From an uncultured Pelagibacteraceae bacterium (lineage in GTDB: Bacteria; Pseudomonadota; Alphaproteobacteria; Pelagibacterales; AG-422-B15): a stretch of DNA of 64,000 nucleotides. This document shows, piece by piece, positions 27,281 through 36,954 of the stretch. The number at the start of each line of letters is the position of its first letter. Position 1 is the stretch's first letter. The stretch is taken from the NCBI GenBank assembly GCA_902544525.1, contig CACCCN010000002.1, forward strand, positions 81,416-145,415, given 5' to 3'. The position numbers were made by a program, and so were the translations under genes. Below the pieces are notes generated by a model that saw only the letters and a list, made by a program, of their open reading frames with translations, was not told where the DNA came from and did no database searches.

Positions 27281-27955
27281 TTATATTACTATTCTTACAA
27301 CTTTAAATGCTTCGGCGTATTTACAACCATTTTGACTACCTCTAAATTTTGCTAGAGATTCAACAGCTTCAATAGATCTTGATGGAGTTTTATTATTTAT
27401 TTGTGATTTATAATATTTTAATGCAGTTAGTTTATATTTAATTTGTTTATCAATTCTTACGAAGAAATCAGGAGAAAAACTTGCCTCAACTCCTGGAACA
27501 TTCCAATGAGTTTCTGATAAAGTTTCATATAGTAATACTGTTTTTGGTGAGTTTTTGTCTATTGGTCTAGACGCCACAATTCCAGAGTCAAAAATTATTC
27601 TATGATCAATATGTCTATCTGGAAAAGGAATTAAAACTGTGTCTGGATTTCTTCTTTTAATAAAATCGCTAATTTTTGAGTTTAAATCAGAAGTAGGTAC
27701 TTCATTTAATTTTGTTGCTGGAATATTTAAAAATTCAAAATCACTAACTCCCAAATATTTAAAAACTTTTTTACATTCTGTTAATGTTTTTTCATATTTT
27801 TTTATAGAATATAGTGGTGGCATATGCCCTGAAACAATTAAAATTGATACTTTGATATTATTTTCGACTAATCTCTTTATTGTACCGCCCGCACCCAATG
27901 TTTCATCATCTGGATGAGGTGCAATTATTACAGCATTTTTAATATTTAAAATCAT
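27281..27955 (-). CDS. PIG-L family deacetylase (LmbE-like)
   Basis: Zinc-dependent N-deacetylase of 224 residues. Metal-binding motifs are PHPDDETLGAGG at the N-terminus and the HIDH motif in PDRHIDHRIIF. Family members deacetylate GlcNAc-containing substrates such as GlcNAc-inositol. Located between the methyltransferase and the PglF-like gene with a 4-base overlap with the former, it likely removes an N-acetyl group from a sugar in this pathway. This is inference; no fusion or truncation is seen. Confidence 0.9.
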   Translation of the reverse strand: MILNIKNAVIIAPHPDDETLGAGGTIKRLVENNIKVSILIVSGHMPPLYSIKKYEKTLTECKKVFKYLGVSDFEFLNIPATKLNEVPTSDLNSKISDFIKRRNPDTVLIPFPDRHIDHRIIFDSGIVASRPIDKNSPKTVLLYETLSETHWNVPGVEASFSPDFFVRIDKQIKYKLTALKYYKSQINNKTPSRSIEAVESLAKFRGSQNGCKYAEAFKVVRIVI

Positions 27956-29199
27956 ATATAAAATATTTTAACTTTTGGTAATGGAACTATTATAATTTTT
28001 TTCGATATTTTTTCTTTTTTTAGTTTCTTAATTATATCTGAAAAAAAATTCCATGCAAAAATAATGATTACATCAGCACTAATCAGCTCATTTTTCTTAT
28101 ATTTAATTATTTTGATATTAGTCTTTGGCATATATTTTCCAGCTTTAAGATCATTATCTTCAATAATTTTTGTTATTATATTTTTACTCATTTTTGACAT
28201 CTTTAAAATTAAAGTGGCTTTAGTTGGTGCACCATAACCAACTATATTTTTTTTTTCCTTATAATAACCCATCACAACTTTATTTAGTTGGATCATATTT
28301 TGATTAATTCTATTTGGCCAATTAGTTAGAAAATCAAAATTATTGATTACTGTATTATTCTCTTTAACTAAAAACTTTTTTGGTTGCGCATACAGTCTTA
28401 CAATATTATTTTTTTTGCATAATATTCTTAATGTTCCACCTTGTATTTTGTTTGTAGTAATGCTTACAATACTAAATCCAATACTCAAAAGATATTTTAC
28501 TAATGGAGATGCGTGATGGTAGTCTAAGTGTTCATGATAAATTGTATCAAAATAGTTTTTTTGCAATACTTTTAAAAAATAGCCTACTTCAAAACAAAAA
28601 TATCCTCTATCTTTTAATAAATCGAATATACTCTCGAAAACTTCTTTTATATTGCCAATATGTGCCAACACATTATGACTAGTTATAAAATCTATTTGTC
28701 CATATTTTTTTTTTATTTCTTCGGTACTTTGTCTATTAAAAAATTTATTTAGTGTATTAATTCCTCTTTTATTAGCTATTTTTGATGGAAGAGAAGCTGG
28801 GTCGATGCCAAGTACATTGATATTATTATTTTTAAATGCATTTAAACAAGTACCATCATTAGACCCAACATCTAAAACAGTATTATTAGAGTTAAGATTA
28901 CATTTTTTTATTATCCATTTCGAATATCTATCAAAGTGTTTGATAAAACTTGGGGCTACACCGCTTAAGTAAGTATAGTTAGTTGCATACAATTTATCAG
29001 GTGAAACTTCATAATTAAGTTGAAAATGATTACATTTATTACATCTAAATAAACATAATTTGTAAGTGTCAACTCTCATTGATGATTCTGAGGATATAGA
29101 TAAATTATTACCTAAAGGTACTCTTCCAAAATCAATAATCTTCAAAAGTTTTTTTGAGTCGCAAAGTCGACAACTATCTATTTTTTTTGATTTATTCAT
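27952..29199 (-). CDS. Class I SAM-dependent sugar methyltransferase with N-terminal zinc domain
   Basis: A 415-residue methyltransferase of the C-methyltransferase type (Methyltransf_13/11/14 architecture). It has an N-terminal zinc-binding module with CRLCDSKK and FRCNKCNHFQLNY, then the SAM-binding motif VLDVGSNDGTCLNAFK, and a C-terminal domain with GYGAPTKATLILK. Such proteins methylate NDP-sugars at carbon, as in deoxysugar biosynthesis. Co-directional with the cupin and PIG-L genes, it probably modifies the same sugar. Substrate unknown. Confidence 0.9.
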   Translation of the reverse strand: MNKSKKIDSCRLCDSKKLLKIIDFGRVPLGNNLSISSESSMRVDTYKLCLFRCNKCNHFQLNYEVSPDKLYATNYTYLSGVAPSFIKHFDRYSKWIIKKCNLNSNNTVLDVGSNDGTCLNAFKNNNINVLGIDPASLPSKIANKRGINTLNKFFNRQSTEEIKKKYGQIDFITSHNVLAHIGNIKEVFESIFDLLKDRGYFCFEVGYFLKVLQKNYFDTIYHEHLDYHHASPLVKYLLSIGFSIVSITTNKIQGGTLRILCKKNNIVRLYAQPKKFLVKENNTVINNFDFLTNWPNRINQNMIQLNKVVMGYYKEKKNIVGYGAPTKATLILKMSKMSKNIITKIIEDNDLKAGKYMPKTNIKIIKYKKNELISADVIIIFAWNFFSDIIKKLKKEKISKKIIIVPLPKVKIFYI

Positions 29200-29211
29200 T
29201 GAATAAAGATG

Positions 29212-29649
29212 TTAATTATTTGAGTATTTTTTTAGTAAGTCATTAATATTATGCTCATTAACAAAATCTACTCTGACTGTATCTTTTTCATATGTTTCCT
29301 GATCCCTTGGATTAAGACTACTAACAATTAAAGTAGAATTTACGGGAAAATGAGTTGCGTGAATCTCCATTGGGGGAGTAAATATATTTTCACCTTGATT
29401 CACTTTTAGATATTCGACGGAATCTGTGTCAACTTTCTTAAAAAAATAATCTATTTCACCCTCTAATACATACATGTAATGAAAATCACTTAAATGGTAG
29501 TGATTAGATCTAATTGAACCAGAAACACAGGAGATTATAGAAACATTTTTTATTTTATCGTCTACTATTGAGAGTATCTTTCCTCTTTTATCTTCATCTC
29601 GAACTACATTATTAATTATTATTGATTTATCTGAAATCATATTTTTCAA
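29212..29649 (-). CDS. Cupin-domain protein
   Basis: A 145-residue cupin. The core HYHLSDFHYMYVLEGEIDYFF followed by ENIFTPPMEIHATHFP gives the two cupin motifs with clustered histidines (SNHYHLSDFHY). The fold is used by sugar epimerases, isomerases and metal-binding modifiers; the specific activity is not resolvable. It overlaps the Gfo/Idh gene by 4 bases and sits before the C-methyltransferase, so a role in the same modified sugar is likely. Confidence 0.82.
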   Translation of the reverse strand: MKNMISDKSIIINNVVRDEDKRGKILSIVDDKIKNVSIISCVSGSIRSNHYHLSDFHYMYVLEGEIDYFFKKVDTDSVEYLKVNQGENIFTPPMEIHATHFPVNSTLIVSSLNPRDQETYEKDTVRVDFVNEHNINDLLKKYSNN

Positions 29650-30590
29650 TTTTTTAGAATACTATTATACTGTTTGGATAGATTTTCAAGTAAAGATAGA
29701 TTACTTATCATAGCTTTATTTCTTATCGATTGAGTATTAAACCAATGACTTTCTTTTTTTCCAAACAAAGTTTGAAAACAGTCTTGACAATAAAATGAAA
29801 TATTATTGATATTTGTTCCATCATTTTCCTGCAGGATTCTTTCTCCCTCACGTCCAAAAAAAAATGGTTCAAATTTAAACTGTGCTTTATTAAATTTTGT
29901 AATTTTAACAAAATTACTGTAGTCACAATTTAAACCAATAATTATTAAGACATCGGCCTTAAAAACTTTGCCTTTTAGTATAATCTTTTCGCTATCCACA
30001 TGGCCTTTATTTGATATTTTATAAATAAATAGTGTAGCATCTTCAGATAAATTATTAACTAAAGAAACTACATAACTTCCAATATCGTATAAGTTGATTG
30101 GATAATTTTTACTCTTGTGTCTAAAAGTATTTTTAGGCATACTAGGTAGAGTAAATTCTACATCAATCTTTTTTATTTCTTTTTTTTGTTTTTCCCAAAG
30201 ATTTATAAAATTATAATAAAATTTTGAATACTGATGCATAAAATTTTCAACAAAAAAAGTTTTCTTTTTATTTGAGGCATATATAATTTTTTTTAATTCA
30301 ATTAATTTTATTGTAACTGGTTTTTCAATGAATAAGTTATGTCCATTCTCAATAATCTTTAAAGCTTGCGAATAATGTAAATCTGGTGGTGTACATAAAA
30401 TAAATATTGTTTCAGGTTTTACTTTTGACAGTGCATCACTTAAGGATGGGAATAATTCATAATTATTCTCTACATTAGTTTTGCTAGTAACGATTCCCTC
30501 AATTTTTCCGTTAATTTTCTCAACCGCAGGTATAATTTTTGATCTAGAATGATTTCCAAGTCCGACTATGCAGAAATATTTATTTTCCAT
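29646..30590 (-). CDS. Gfo/Idh/MocA family oxidoreductase
   Basis: NAD(P)-dependent sugar oxidoreductase of 314 residues. The N-terminal Rossmann fold has CIVGLGNHSRSKIIPAV. The family motif ...NGHNLFIEKPVTIKLIELKK contains the conserved EKP. The C-terminal substrate domain is present. Overlap with the cupin gene suggests a tight unit, possibly oxidising or reducing a keto-sugar intermediate for the cupin or methyltransferase. The exact reaction is not readable. Confidence 0.88.
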   Translation of the reverse strand: MENKYFCIVGLGNHSRSKIIPAVEKINGKIEGIVTSKTNVENNYELFPSLSDALSKVKPETIFILCTPPDLHYSQALKIIENGHNLFIEKPVTIKLIELKKIIYASNKKKTFFVENFMHQYSKFYYNFINLWEKQKKEIKKIDVEFTLPSMPKNTFRHKSKNYPINLYDIGSYVVSLVNNLSEDATLFIYKISNKGHVDSEKIILKGKVFKADVLIIIGLNCDYSNFVKITKFNKAQFKFEPFFFGREGERILQENDGTNINNISFYCQDCFQTLFGKKESHWFNTQSIRNKAMISNLSLLENLSKQYNSILKN

Positions 30591-30597
30591 AAAAACT

Positions 30598-31548
30598 TTA
30601 TTTTTTAATTTGAGTGATATTTTTGAAAAATATATATATTAAAGCAGTAAGGATAATAGACAAAAATATAAAAATGAAATATTGCATGAGGTTGCCAGCA
30701 TATTCGTTTATGACTATTTTACTTACTATATACAAAATAAAGGCATTTAATACTTGTGGTAAGATATAAAGCATATTTTTATATCTAAGCCTAAATTGAT
30801 GATACAAATGATAATAGTTTCGAGTTAACAAGGGCTCTTTTTTATAAATTCTTAATAATACAACATAGACAACATCAAATGATGGTAATGCTAATGGAAT
30901 TATTAGATAGATCACACTTATTTCAGCAATTAAAATAGATTTTATAATAATAAAAGTAAGACAGGATGAGACGACAAAACATCCAGAGTCACCAAAGAAA
31001 ATATTATTTGGAGTAAAGTTAAAAAATATGAAACCGAGAGTAAATCCTACTATAATTAAAGCATGTTTATTTATTAAATCCTGATTTTTTAGCATAAAAA
31101 AAGATATAAAACCTAGTATAATTAGGAAAGTAGCAACATTTAAATCAAGGCCATCATAAAAATTTATAACATTACTAAGAAAAATATTTAAGATGCCAGA
31201 AATAAAAGCAAATAGAATAGAATAAGTGTTTATTTCATATTCAAAATATACTGATAAAAAAATATAAATTAATACTCCACTTAAGAATTGAAGAAAGAAT
31301 CTAAAAAATGATGATAAGTATGAATAATCATCTATCCAATAAATTAGTGATATTACTGCAATTAATAAATAGATTGCCAAATGCAACATACTAAAATTAA
31401 TAAAGTATGTGTAAATAATCAAAAAAAATACTAAAGTAACTCCATAACCAGTAGGAGTATTTTTATTTACGACATTCCAAATTTTTTTGTAGGAGTAACA
31501 GGCTATGATTGATGAAATAATAGAAATTGAAAGTATATTTAATAACAT
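30598..31548 (-). CDS. Undecaprenyl-phosphate sugar-1-phosphate transferase (WecA/WbpL/MraY family)
   Basis: Initiating polyprenyl-phosphate glycosyl-1-phosphate transferase of the inner membrane, 316 residues with about 10 helices. Seen are the Asp motif IDDYSYLSS (DDxxD-like), NVINFYDGLDLN, the metal-binding FFGDSG, and the cytoplasmic HLYHQFR in the basic loop. It transfers a sugar-1-phosphate to undecaprenyl phosphate to begin repeat-unit assembly. The first sugar is unknown; WbpL-type enzymes use FucNAc or QuiNAc. It lies next to the glycosyltransferase genes. Confidence 0.9.
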   Translation of the reverse strand: MLLNILSISIISSIIACYSYKKIWNVVNKNTPTGYGVTLVFFLIIYTYFINFSMLHLAIYLLIAVISLIYWIDDYSYLSSFFRFFLQFLSGVLIYIFLSVYFEYEINTYSILFAFISGILNIFLSNVINFYDGLDLNVATFLIILGFISFFMLKNQDLINKHALIIVGFTLGFIFFNFTPNNIFFGDSGCFVVSSCLTFIIIKSILIAEISVIYLIIPLALPSFDVVYVVLLRIYKKEPLLTRNYYHLYHQFRLRYKNMLYILPQVLNAFILYIVSKIVINEYAGNLMQYFIFIFLSIILTALIYIFFKNITQIKK

Positions 31549-31550
31549 CT

Positions 31551-32747
31551 TTATATTGAATTCAAAAATTTATTAACAACTTTCTCTTTTGTAAAATTTT
31601 CTAAATAAAAGTTGTATGCATTACTTGACATTTGATCTCTTTCAAATATAGATAATTTTAACGCATCTTTATACATTTTACTTACGTCCTTAATATTATA
31701 TTTATTACAAACCAATCCTGCCAAAGTTGACTTAATTAATTTACCAACAGCTCCATCAGAGACGCACAGTATTGGCTTTTTGTGCATAAAGTATGACTGA
31801 ATTTTGCTTGGGATTATAAGTTTCTGTCTACCTCTTGAGTTTAAACTCAATATCAAAAAATCACTATTATTATATACATTAGCTAAATTATTACCTGAAA
31901 GCCATCCATGCCATTTTATATTTTTATATTTATATTTATTAGATAAGCCTTTGTATAGACTGCCGTCACCACAAATATTTAATTTTACATTATCTAATCT
32001 TGAGTCTAAAAAGGACTCAATTATAAGTTCAATATTTTGGGCTTTTCCTATATTTCCAATATATGAAAATTCAATGGTTTTTCTTTTTTCATTACTATTG
32101 TTAAATAATTCACCAAAATCATTTTCAATCGGATTGAATAATGTTGTAATTTTTTTGTTTTTTATTTTACTTTCAATATATTCACCTAAATCATTAGACT
32201 CTGTAAAGATAAGATCTGTACATTTCCACATATAATTTTGCAGATTATAAATAACTTTTCTTAAGAACTTATTTTTTATTCCCACCGTTGTCTCTATTGC
32301 CTCAGGCCAAATGTCTTGAACCCATTGTGATGAATTAGCATTCAATATTTTTGAAGCAATAAATCCAATATAGCCTACATATACAGGAGACCCACAATAA
32401 GTTATCAAGTGTTCATATTTGTTTCTATTTAATAAGGCAAAAAAAATAATAAAAATAAAAGAGCTAATACAGAATGTTGAATAAAAAGAAAAAATAGCTA
32501 ATTTAGAATTAGAAAATCTAGGTATAACAGGTAGTCTTATTACTTTAAGTTTGTTTTTCTTTTCAATATACGGTCCAAAAAAATTAAATCCATCATAAAA
32601 TTTATAGTTCCTGTAATTTGGTAAGGAAGTAATTACTGTAACCTGATCTATATCACTTCTATTTACTAATTCTTCTGTAAAAGTTCCAATAACAACGGGT
32701 TCAGGACTGTAATAAGGCGATAGTATTAAAAAATTTTTTTTTGACAT
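31551..32747 (-). CDS. Glycosyltransferase family 4 (WbuB-like)
   Basis: A 398-residue GT-B glycosyltransferase. The N-terminal half resembles WbuB/WcaI (SPYYSPEPVVIGTFTEELV ... VITSLPNYRNYKFYDG). It includes a hydrophobic segment at residues 85-110. The C-terminal donor domain has EFSYIGNIGKAQNIELIIESF and the segment KIQSYFMHKKPILCVSDG. Likely adds the second sugar to the lipid-linked intermediate, as WbuB does with L-FucNAc in E. coli O26; specificity here is only inferred. It is 3 bases from the initiating transferase gene. Confidence 0.9.
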   Translation of the reverse strand: MSKKNFLILSPYYSPEPVVIGTFTEELVNRSDIDQVTVITSLPNYRNYKFYDGFNFFGPYIEKKNKLKVIRLPVIPRFSNSKLAIFSFYSTFCISSFIFIIFFALLNRNKYEHLITYCGSPVYVGYIGFIASKILNANSSQWVQDIWPEAIETTVGIKNKFLRKVIYNLQNYMWKCTDLIFTESNDLGEYIESKIKNKKITTLFNPIENDFGELFNNSNEKRKTIEFSYIGNIGKAQNIELIIESFLDSRLDNVKLNICGDGSLYKGLSNKYKYKNIKWHGWLSGNNLANVYNNSDFLILSLNSRGRQKLIIPSKIQSYFMHKKPILCVSDGAVGKLIKSTLAGLVCNKYNIKDVSKMYKDALKLSIFERDQMSSNAYNFYLENFTKEKVVNKFLNSI

Positions 32748-32759
32748 AAATTCAATTAA

Positions 32760-33782
32760 TTATCTTATTCTTCCAAAAAGTGTCTTAAGAATTGTGACGA
32801 TGGTTAAAAACTTATATAAGAAAAAAAAATAAAATATTTCTTTACTGTCAGTTTTTTTTAAAAATAACTTTAACGCTAAATAGAAAGGGGTAAGAAAAAA
32901 AGTTACTAATTTTAAAACGTATAATAAATATCTATGTTTCTCAAATATGAAAAAATATAATTTAACCAAAGAATGAAGATAGGTTATTCCATCAATATTT
33001 TGATTACTCACTTTTAATGATTCATTTTTTAAAAATGAATCAATATTTTTTTTATAAAATTTTAAAAAATTTTCAGTAAAATTCTGAATTTTTACTAGAA
33101 ACTTATCAATTGAGGTATCCTCTCGATGAATAATTGGTGCTAGACATGTCTTCAGTTTAAAGCCTTTTTTGATCCCATCTAATCCAAATTGATTATCCTC
33201 TAATCCATAAAAAGTGTAATCTTCATCAAATAGCAGATTTTTATCGATTAATTCATTTTTTTTAAATGACATATTCATTGTTACTATATTGTAGAAACTC
33301 ATATCACTTTTTTGATGATATACATTATCATAAATTCTATGCCTTTCATTTCTATATTTGTAATAGTTGGAATTTTGATATAATGTTTCTGAAAATCTCA
33401 CAACTCCAGAACATATAACATTAGCATCGTTCTTTTTTAAGCTTTTATAATGAACATTTATAAAATTTTCTCCTGGAATACAATCGTCATCTAATGAAAT
33501 TATATTGTTTGATCTAGCTTTTTTTATACCTAAATTTCTTTTATAACTTGCGCTATTAAATGTATCTATTTTCTTAATAGATAATTCGGAAGTTGGCATG
33601 TAAGACTTAATTATTTTATCTAGATTAATTGATGAATTGCTATCAATAAATATAATTTCAATATTTAAATCTAGATAAGTATTTTCTTTATCTAATTCAT
33701 TCAATATGTCTAAAACAAATACATCTCTTTTGTAAAAAGGTATAATAATAGATAAATCATAAGTTTGATTGGTTTTAATCAA
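32760..33782 (-). CDS. Glycosyltransferase family 2, with Gal-transferase-like C-terminus
   Basis: A GT-A fold enzyme of 340 residues. It begins with LSIIIPFYKRDVFVLDIL. The nucleotide-sugar DxD motif is in ISLDDDCIPGENF, and a later acidic segment is FYGLEDNQFGLDGIKKG. The C-terminal 100 residues are hydrophobic and basic, probably membrane-associating. It sits 3 bases after another GT2 gene. Donor and acceptor unknown. Confidence 0.87.
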   Translation of the reverse strand: MIKTNQTYDLSIIIPFYKRDVFVLDILNELDKENTYLDLNIEIIFIDSNSSINLDKIIKSYMPTSELSIKKIDTFNSASYKRNLGIKKARSNNIISLDDDCIPGENFINVHYKSLKKNDANVICSGVVRFSETLYQNSNYYKYRNERHRIYDNVYHQKSDMSFYNIVTMNMSFKKNELIDKNLLFDEDYTFYGLEDNQFGLDGIKKGFKLKTCLAPIIHREDTSIDKFLVKIQNFTENFLKFYKKNIDSFLKNESLKVSNQNIDGITYLHSLVKLYFFIFEKHRYLLYVLKLVTFFLTPFYLALKLFLKKTDSKEIFYFFFLYKFLTIVTILKTLFGRIR

Positions 33783-33784
33783 AA

Positions 33785-34675
33785 TTAAGACCTTATTCTA
33801 TTGATTAATGAAAGTGGTATCATTAGAACTAAGAATAGCTTTAAAATAAAATATAAATTATTCATATAAAAAATTTTTTTAAATGCGGAAACCCTTTTTT
33901 TCTCTCTTATACATGCAATACCAGAATAAAACAGAACATAGTTTTGCAAATAATTAAAATTACTCAAATTCACTATTTTATTGTTCTCATTCATTCTATC
34001 CGTTATCCAAATAGACAGTTCTCGCATATTTAAATTAAATTTTAAGTAACCCAAATTCTCTCCATGCCATCTATAATAACACTCTATATTTGTTGTGCAT
34101 GCTAGTTTAAATTTTTGAGAAAGTCTTAATGTTAAATCGTAATCACCAATTATTTCAAATTTAGGATTAAACCCTGGTTTAATTGAAAAATAACACTCTC
34201 TTCTAATCATTAGCGTTGACATACCAATAAAGTTTTTTTTTAACAATTCATTGGCTATATATCCAGTTGGAATTTTTTTAAATGCTAGTTTTTTTGTTTT
34301 TTTTCTTTCATTTATAATCCAATAATTGGAGCAGGCAAATCCAACATCTAAATCGTTAAACAATCGAATTTGAGACTCTAGCTTTGTTGGCTCCCACCAA
34401 TCATCAACATCTAAAAAACAAATTAATTCTTTGCTACTTTTTTCTACAGCTCTTTTTCTAGCCTCATATTGACTTGTATGATCTTTAGAAAAATAATATT
34501 TTATTCTTTCGTCATTAAATTCATTTACTATAAGTCTGCTTTTATCAGTTGAAGCGTTATCCCAAAAAATTATTTCCCAATTTTTAAATGTTTGATTTAT
34601 AACTGAACTAATAGCTTCTTTTAAATATTTTTCACCATTAAAACAATTGATTATCACATTTACTTCAGCATTCAT
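33785..34675 (-). CDS. Glycosyltransferase family 2
   Basis: A GT2 enzyme of 296 residues with the classical start VNVIINCFNGEKYLKEAISSVINQTFKNWEIIFWDNASTDKS. The metal-binding motif is LICFLDVDDWWEPTKLE, and the acceptor region has IGDYDLTLRLSQ. A hydrophobic C-terminal helix anchors it to the membrane. Gene order places it between the polymerase-like gene (109 bases upstream) and the other transferases. Specificity unknown. Confidence 0.89.
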   Translation of the reverse strand: MNAEVNVIINCFNGEKYLKEAISSVINQTFKNWEIIFWDNASTDKSRLIVNEFNDERIKYYFSKDHTSQYEARKRAVEKSSKELICFLDVDDWWEPTKLESQIRLFNDLDVGFACSNYWIINERKKTKKLAFKKIPTGYIANELLKKNFIGMSTLMIRRECYFSIKPGFNPKFEIIGDYDLTLRLSQKFKLACTTNIECYYRWHGENLGYLKFNLNMRELSIWITDRMNENNKIVNLSNFNYLQNYVLFYSGIACIREKKRVSAFKKIFYMNNLYFILKLFLVLMIPLSLINRIRS

Positions 34676-34783
34676 TTTTATATTACCGCCTTTTTTTATA
34701 TTACTATATTATTTGATTTATGATTTTCTGACAATTTATTTGAAATAGAAAAATTGACTTAATAAAAAGTAGTATTTTATTGC

Positions 34784-36040
34784 TTAAATATTAATGTCTA
34801 TTCTTCTTAGTATAAATAAATAAGCAATTGATACCCAAAACATAAATGACATAGCTGGATGTAGTAATGCCCCGTTATGAACTAATCCATTAATAAATAT
34901 TAGTAAATTAGAAATAAACATTGCTAGAATAAAACTTTCTTTATTTTCATAATATGATTTTATCAAAGAAGTTTGTACAGATACAAATAGTCCTATAACT
35001 GCAAAAAAAGAAATTATACCTCCCATAACATAAATATCTAAAAATGCGTTATGTGTAGTAGGTGAATAAAATCCAGTTACACCACTGCCACCCTTAAGAC
35101 CAATCCCAAAAAAGAATTCTCTTATTAATGGCATTTCCTCACTTAGAAAATATCCAAAAATTCTATCTAAAATTCTTTCGGTAACACCTTGCCACTCAGT
35201 TGCGGAACTTTTAGTCATACCTATAAGTTCAATCCCAAATGTATTAACAATTGTAATTACTGCAGCATTCAAAATCTGACTAGAAATTAATAATACTACA
35301 AAAGAAAATGAATAGAGATAAAGTAATAGTCTATATTTTTTCAATAAAATTCCTAAAAAAGAAAATAACAAAAAAATTATTATAGTATTCAGTAATCCTG
35401 ATTTAGACATTGTGAATATTGATGCACCACATATAAATAAAATTAACAACGCTTTAATAAAATCATTTTTATAATTAGACAAAAATAACAGAACTGCAGC
35501 ACTGTAAAAAGCCCCAGGATATGTATTAACAGCACCAGTAATTGATGCATATCCAGGCAATCCAAATCTTAATGCTCCATAAGGGTTAGCAACAAAAGAT
35601 AGTTTACCGAATATTACCTGATAAATTATTGAAATAGCAGCTAAAACAATAAAAAAAATAAATATATTCTTAATTAAAATAAAATCTCTAGTATCTCTAA
35701 TTAAAGTAAATAATATAAAGGCTAGTGTTGGCATTAGAAAAAGCCTTATACTTCCAGTAGCTATTTTAGAAATGCTATGACCTTCTAAAATATAAAAAAA
35801 ACTTTCAATTGCTATTACCGAAAATGATAAAAGCACTAATAAATAAAAAAAACTAACTAAACTATTTAATGAAATAAGTTTGGGTTGATTTATAAAAATT
35901 AAAAAAGTCATTGAATAGAAAAAAGAAAGTGCTAGATAATAAATAAAGCTAATATCCTGCAGAAATTGCATGAGCAATAAAACAATAAGTGATGAAAACA
36001 CTAATTTATTAAAATCTATTTTTACGTCTACTAAATTCAT
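34784..36040 (-). CDS. Wzy/O-antigen polymerase-like membrane protein (copy A)
   Basis: A 418-residue polytopic membrane protein with about 11 helices. It shares motifs with the protein at 55870: GLPGYASITGAVNTYPGAF, IFTMSKSGLLN, FFFGIGLKGGSGVTGFYSPTTHNAFLDIYVMGG. The TTHNAFLD loop is the Wzy_C/WaaL hallmark. Position inside the transferase module argues for a polymerase joining repeat units in the periplasm. The existence of a paralogue in the same locus is notable. Confidence 0.85.
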   Translation of the reverse strand: MNLVDVKIDFNKLVFSSLIVLLLMQFLQDISFIYYLALSFFYSMTFLIFINQPKLISLNSLVSFFYLLVLLSFSVIAIESFFYILEGHSISKIATGSIRLFLMPTLAFILFTLIRDTRDFILIKNIFIFFIVLAAISIIYQVIFGKLSFVANPYGALRFGLPGYASITGAVNTYPGAFYSAAVLLFLSNYKNDFIKALLILFICGASIFTMSKSGLLNTIIIFLLFSFLGILLKKYRLLLYLYSFSFVVLLISSQILNAAVITIVNTFGIELIGMTKSSATEWQGVTERILDRIFGYFLSEEMPLIREFFFGIGLKGGSGVTGFYSPTTHNAFLDIYVMGGIISFFAVIGLFVSVQTSLIKSYYENKESFILAMFISNLLIFINGLVHNGALLHPAMSFMFWVSIAYLFILRRIDINI

Positions 36041-36045
36041 TTGGC

Positions 36046-36951
36046 TTAAGCATTACAGAAAATTAAGATTTCTTTAATATTATTTCTTATATCATAGCTG
36101 ACAAAATCTAGTTTACTTTTTTTAATTTTATCTATATTAAATTCAAAATTTAAATTATTAGATTTATTATTTCCTAAATTGATTTTAATTGAACTGTTAA
36201 ATAATTTAAAATACTCTTCTTTAACTATATTGGCTAAATTCTTAATTGATATTGTCTGCCCACTCGCAACATTATAAATATCTGATTTTATTTCTTCATT
36301 TTTAGTTATTATGCTCTCAACTATATTTTCAATACTATTAATTGAAATAAAATCTCTCCTATCCATTCCGTTATTATTAATGTTTATTTGTTTATTTTTA
36401 ATAGCTTGTTGACAAAAATCGTTTACTACTAATGACCAATATGAGTTCTTTTTAATTCTAGAAAGACCAATTACATTTGAGACTCTCAAAATTACCAACT
36501 TTGTACTAGAATTTTTTGCAAGCTCCATACAATACTGTTCTGCCATTAGATTAGATTTAGAATAATTATCATAAGGCAGTGTAGCATCGTCTTCATTGAT
36601 TTCACCAGAAAGTTCTTTTCCATAAACATGTATTGTTGAAAAGAGAACAAAAGTTTTTGTCTTTTTTTTTATAGCTTCTTTAAATAAATCTCTAGCTCCA
36701 AATGAATTAACTATAATTGCTTCTTTTTCATTTCTATTACATTGATCTCTATTTAAGCCAGCAAGATGGATTATCGTGTCAATTTTATTTAACGAATTTT
36801 CAATATCTTCTTTTTTTCTAATATCAATTTGAATTGCATTATCTAAGTTTTTAATTTTTCGAACACCCTTTATTATATTATAATTTTTTTTTATAAGGTA
36901 CGATGAGAGTGATTTTCCAATGAACCCATCTGCACCGGTAATAAGAATCAT
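36046..36951 (-). CDS. NAD-dependent epimerase/reductase (SDR) of the CDP-sugar module
   Basis: An extended SDR of 301 residues with Rossmann motif ITGADGFIGKSLSSYL, active-site region FSTIHVYGKELSG and catalytic YSKSNLMAEQYC. Position directly after rfbF, following the epimerase-like cupin and rfbG, suggests it performs the final 4-keto reduction (or epimerisation) of the CDP-4-keto-6-deoxyhexose. That role is inference from neighbours. Confidence 0.88.
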   Translation of the reverse strand: MILITGADGFIGKSLSSYLIKKNYNIIKGVRKIKNLDNAIQIDIRKKEDIENSLNKIDTIIHLAGLNRDQCNRNEKEAIIVNSFGARDLFKEAIKKKTKTFVLFSTIHVYGKELSGEINEDDATLPYDNYSKSNLMAEQYCMELAKNSSTKLVILRVSNVIGLSRIKKNSYWSLVVNDFCQQAIKNKQININNNGMDRRDFISINSIENIVESIITKNEEIKSDIYNVASGQTISIKNLANIVKEEYFKLFNSSIKINLGNNKSNNLNFEFNIDKIKKSKLDFVSYDIRNNIKEILIFCNA

Positions 36952-36954
36952 AAA

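Noticed and set aside
29723-29926. Track ORF of 67 residues on the minus strand
   Set aside because: It lies entirely within the Gfo/Idh gene in another frame and has no family-like pattern.
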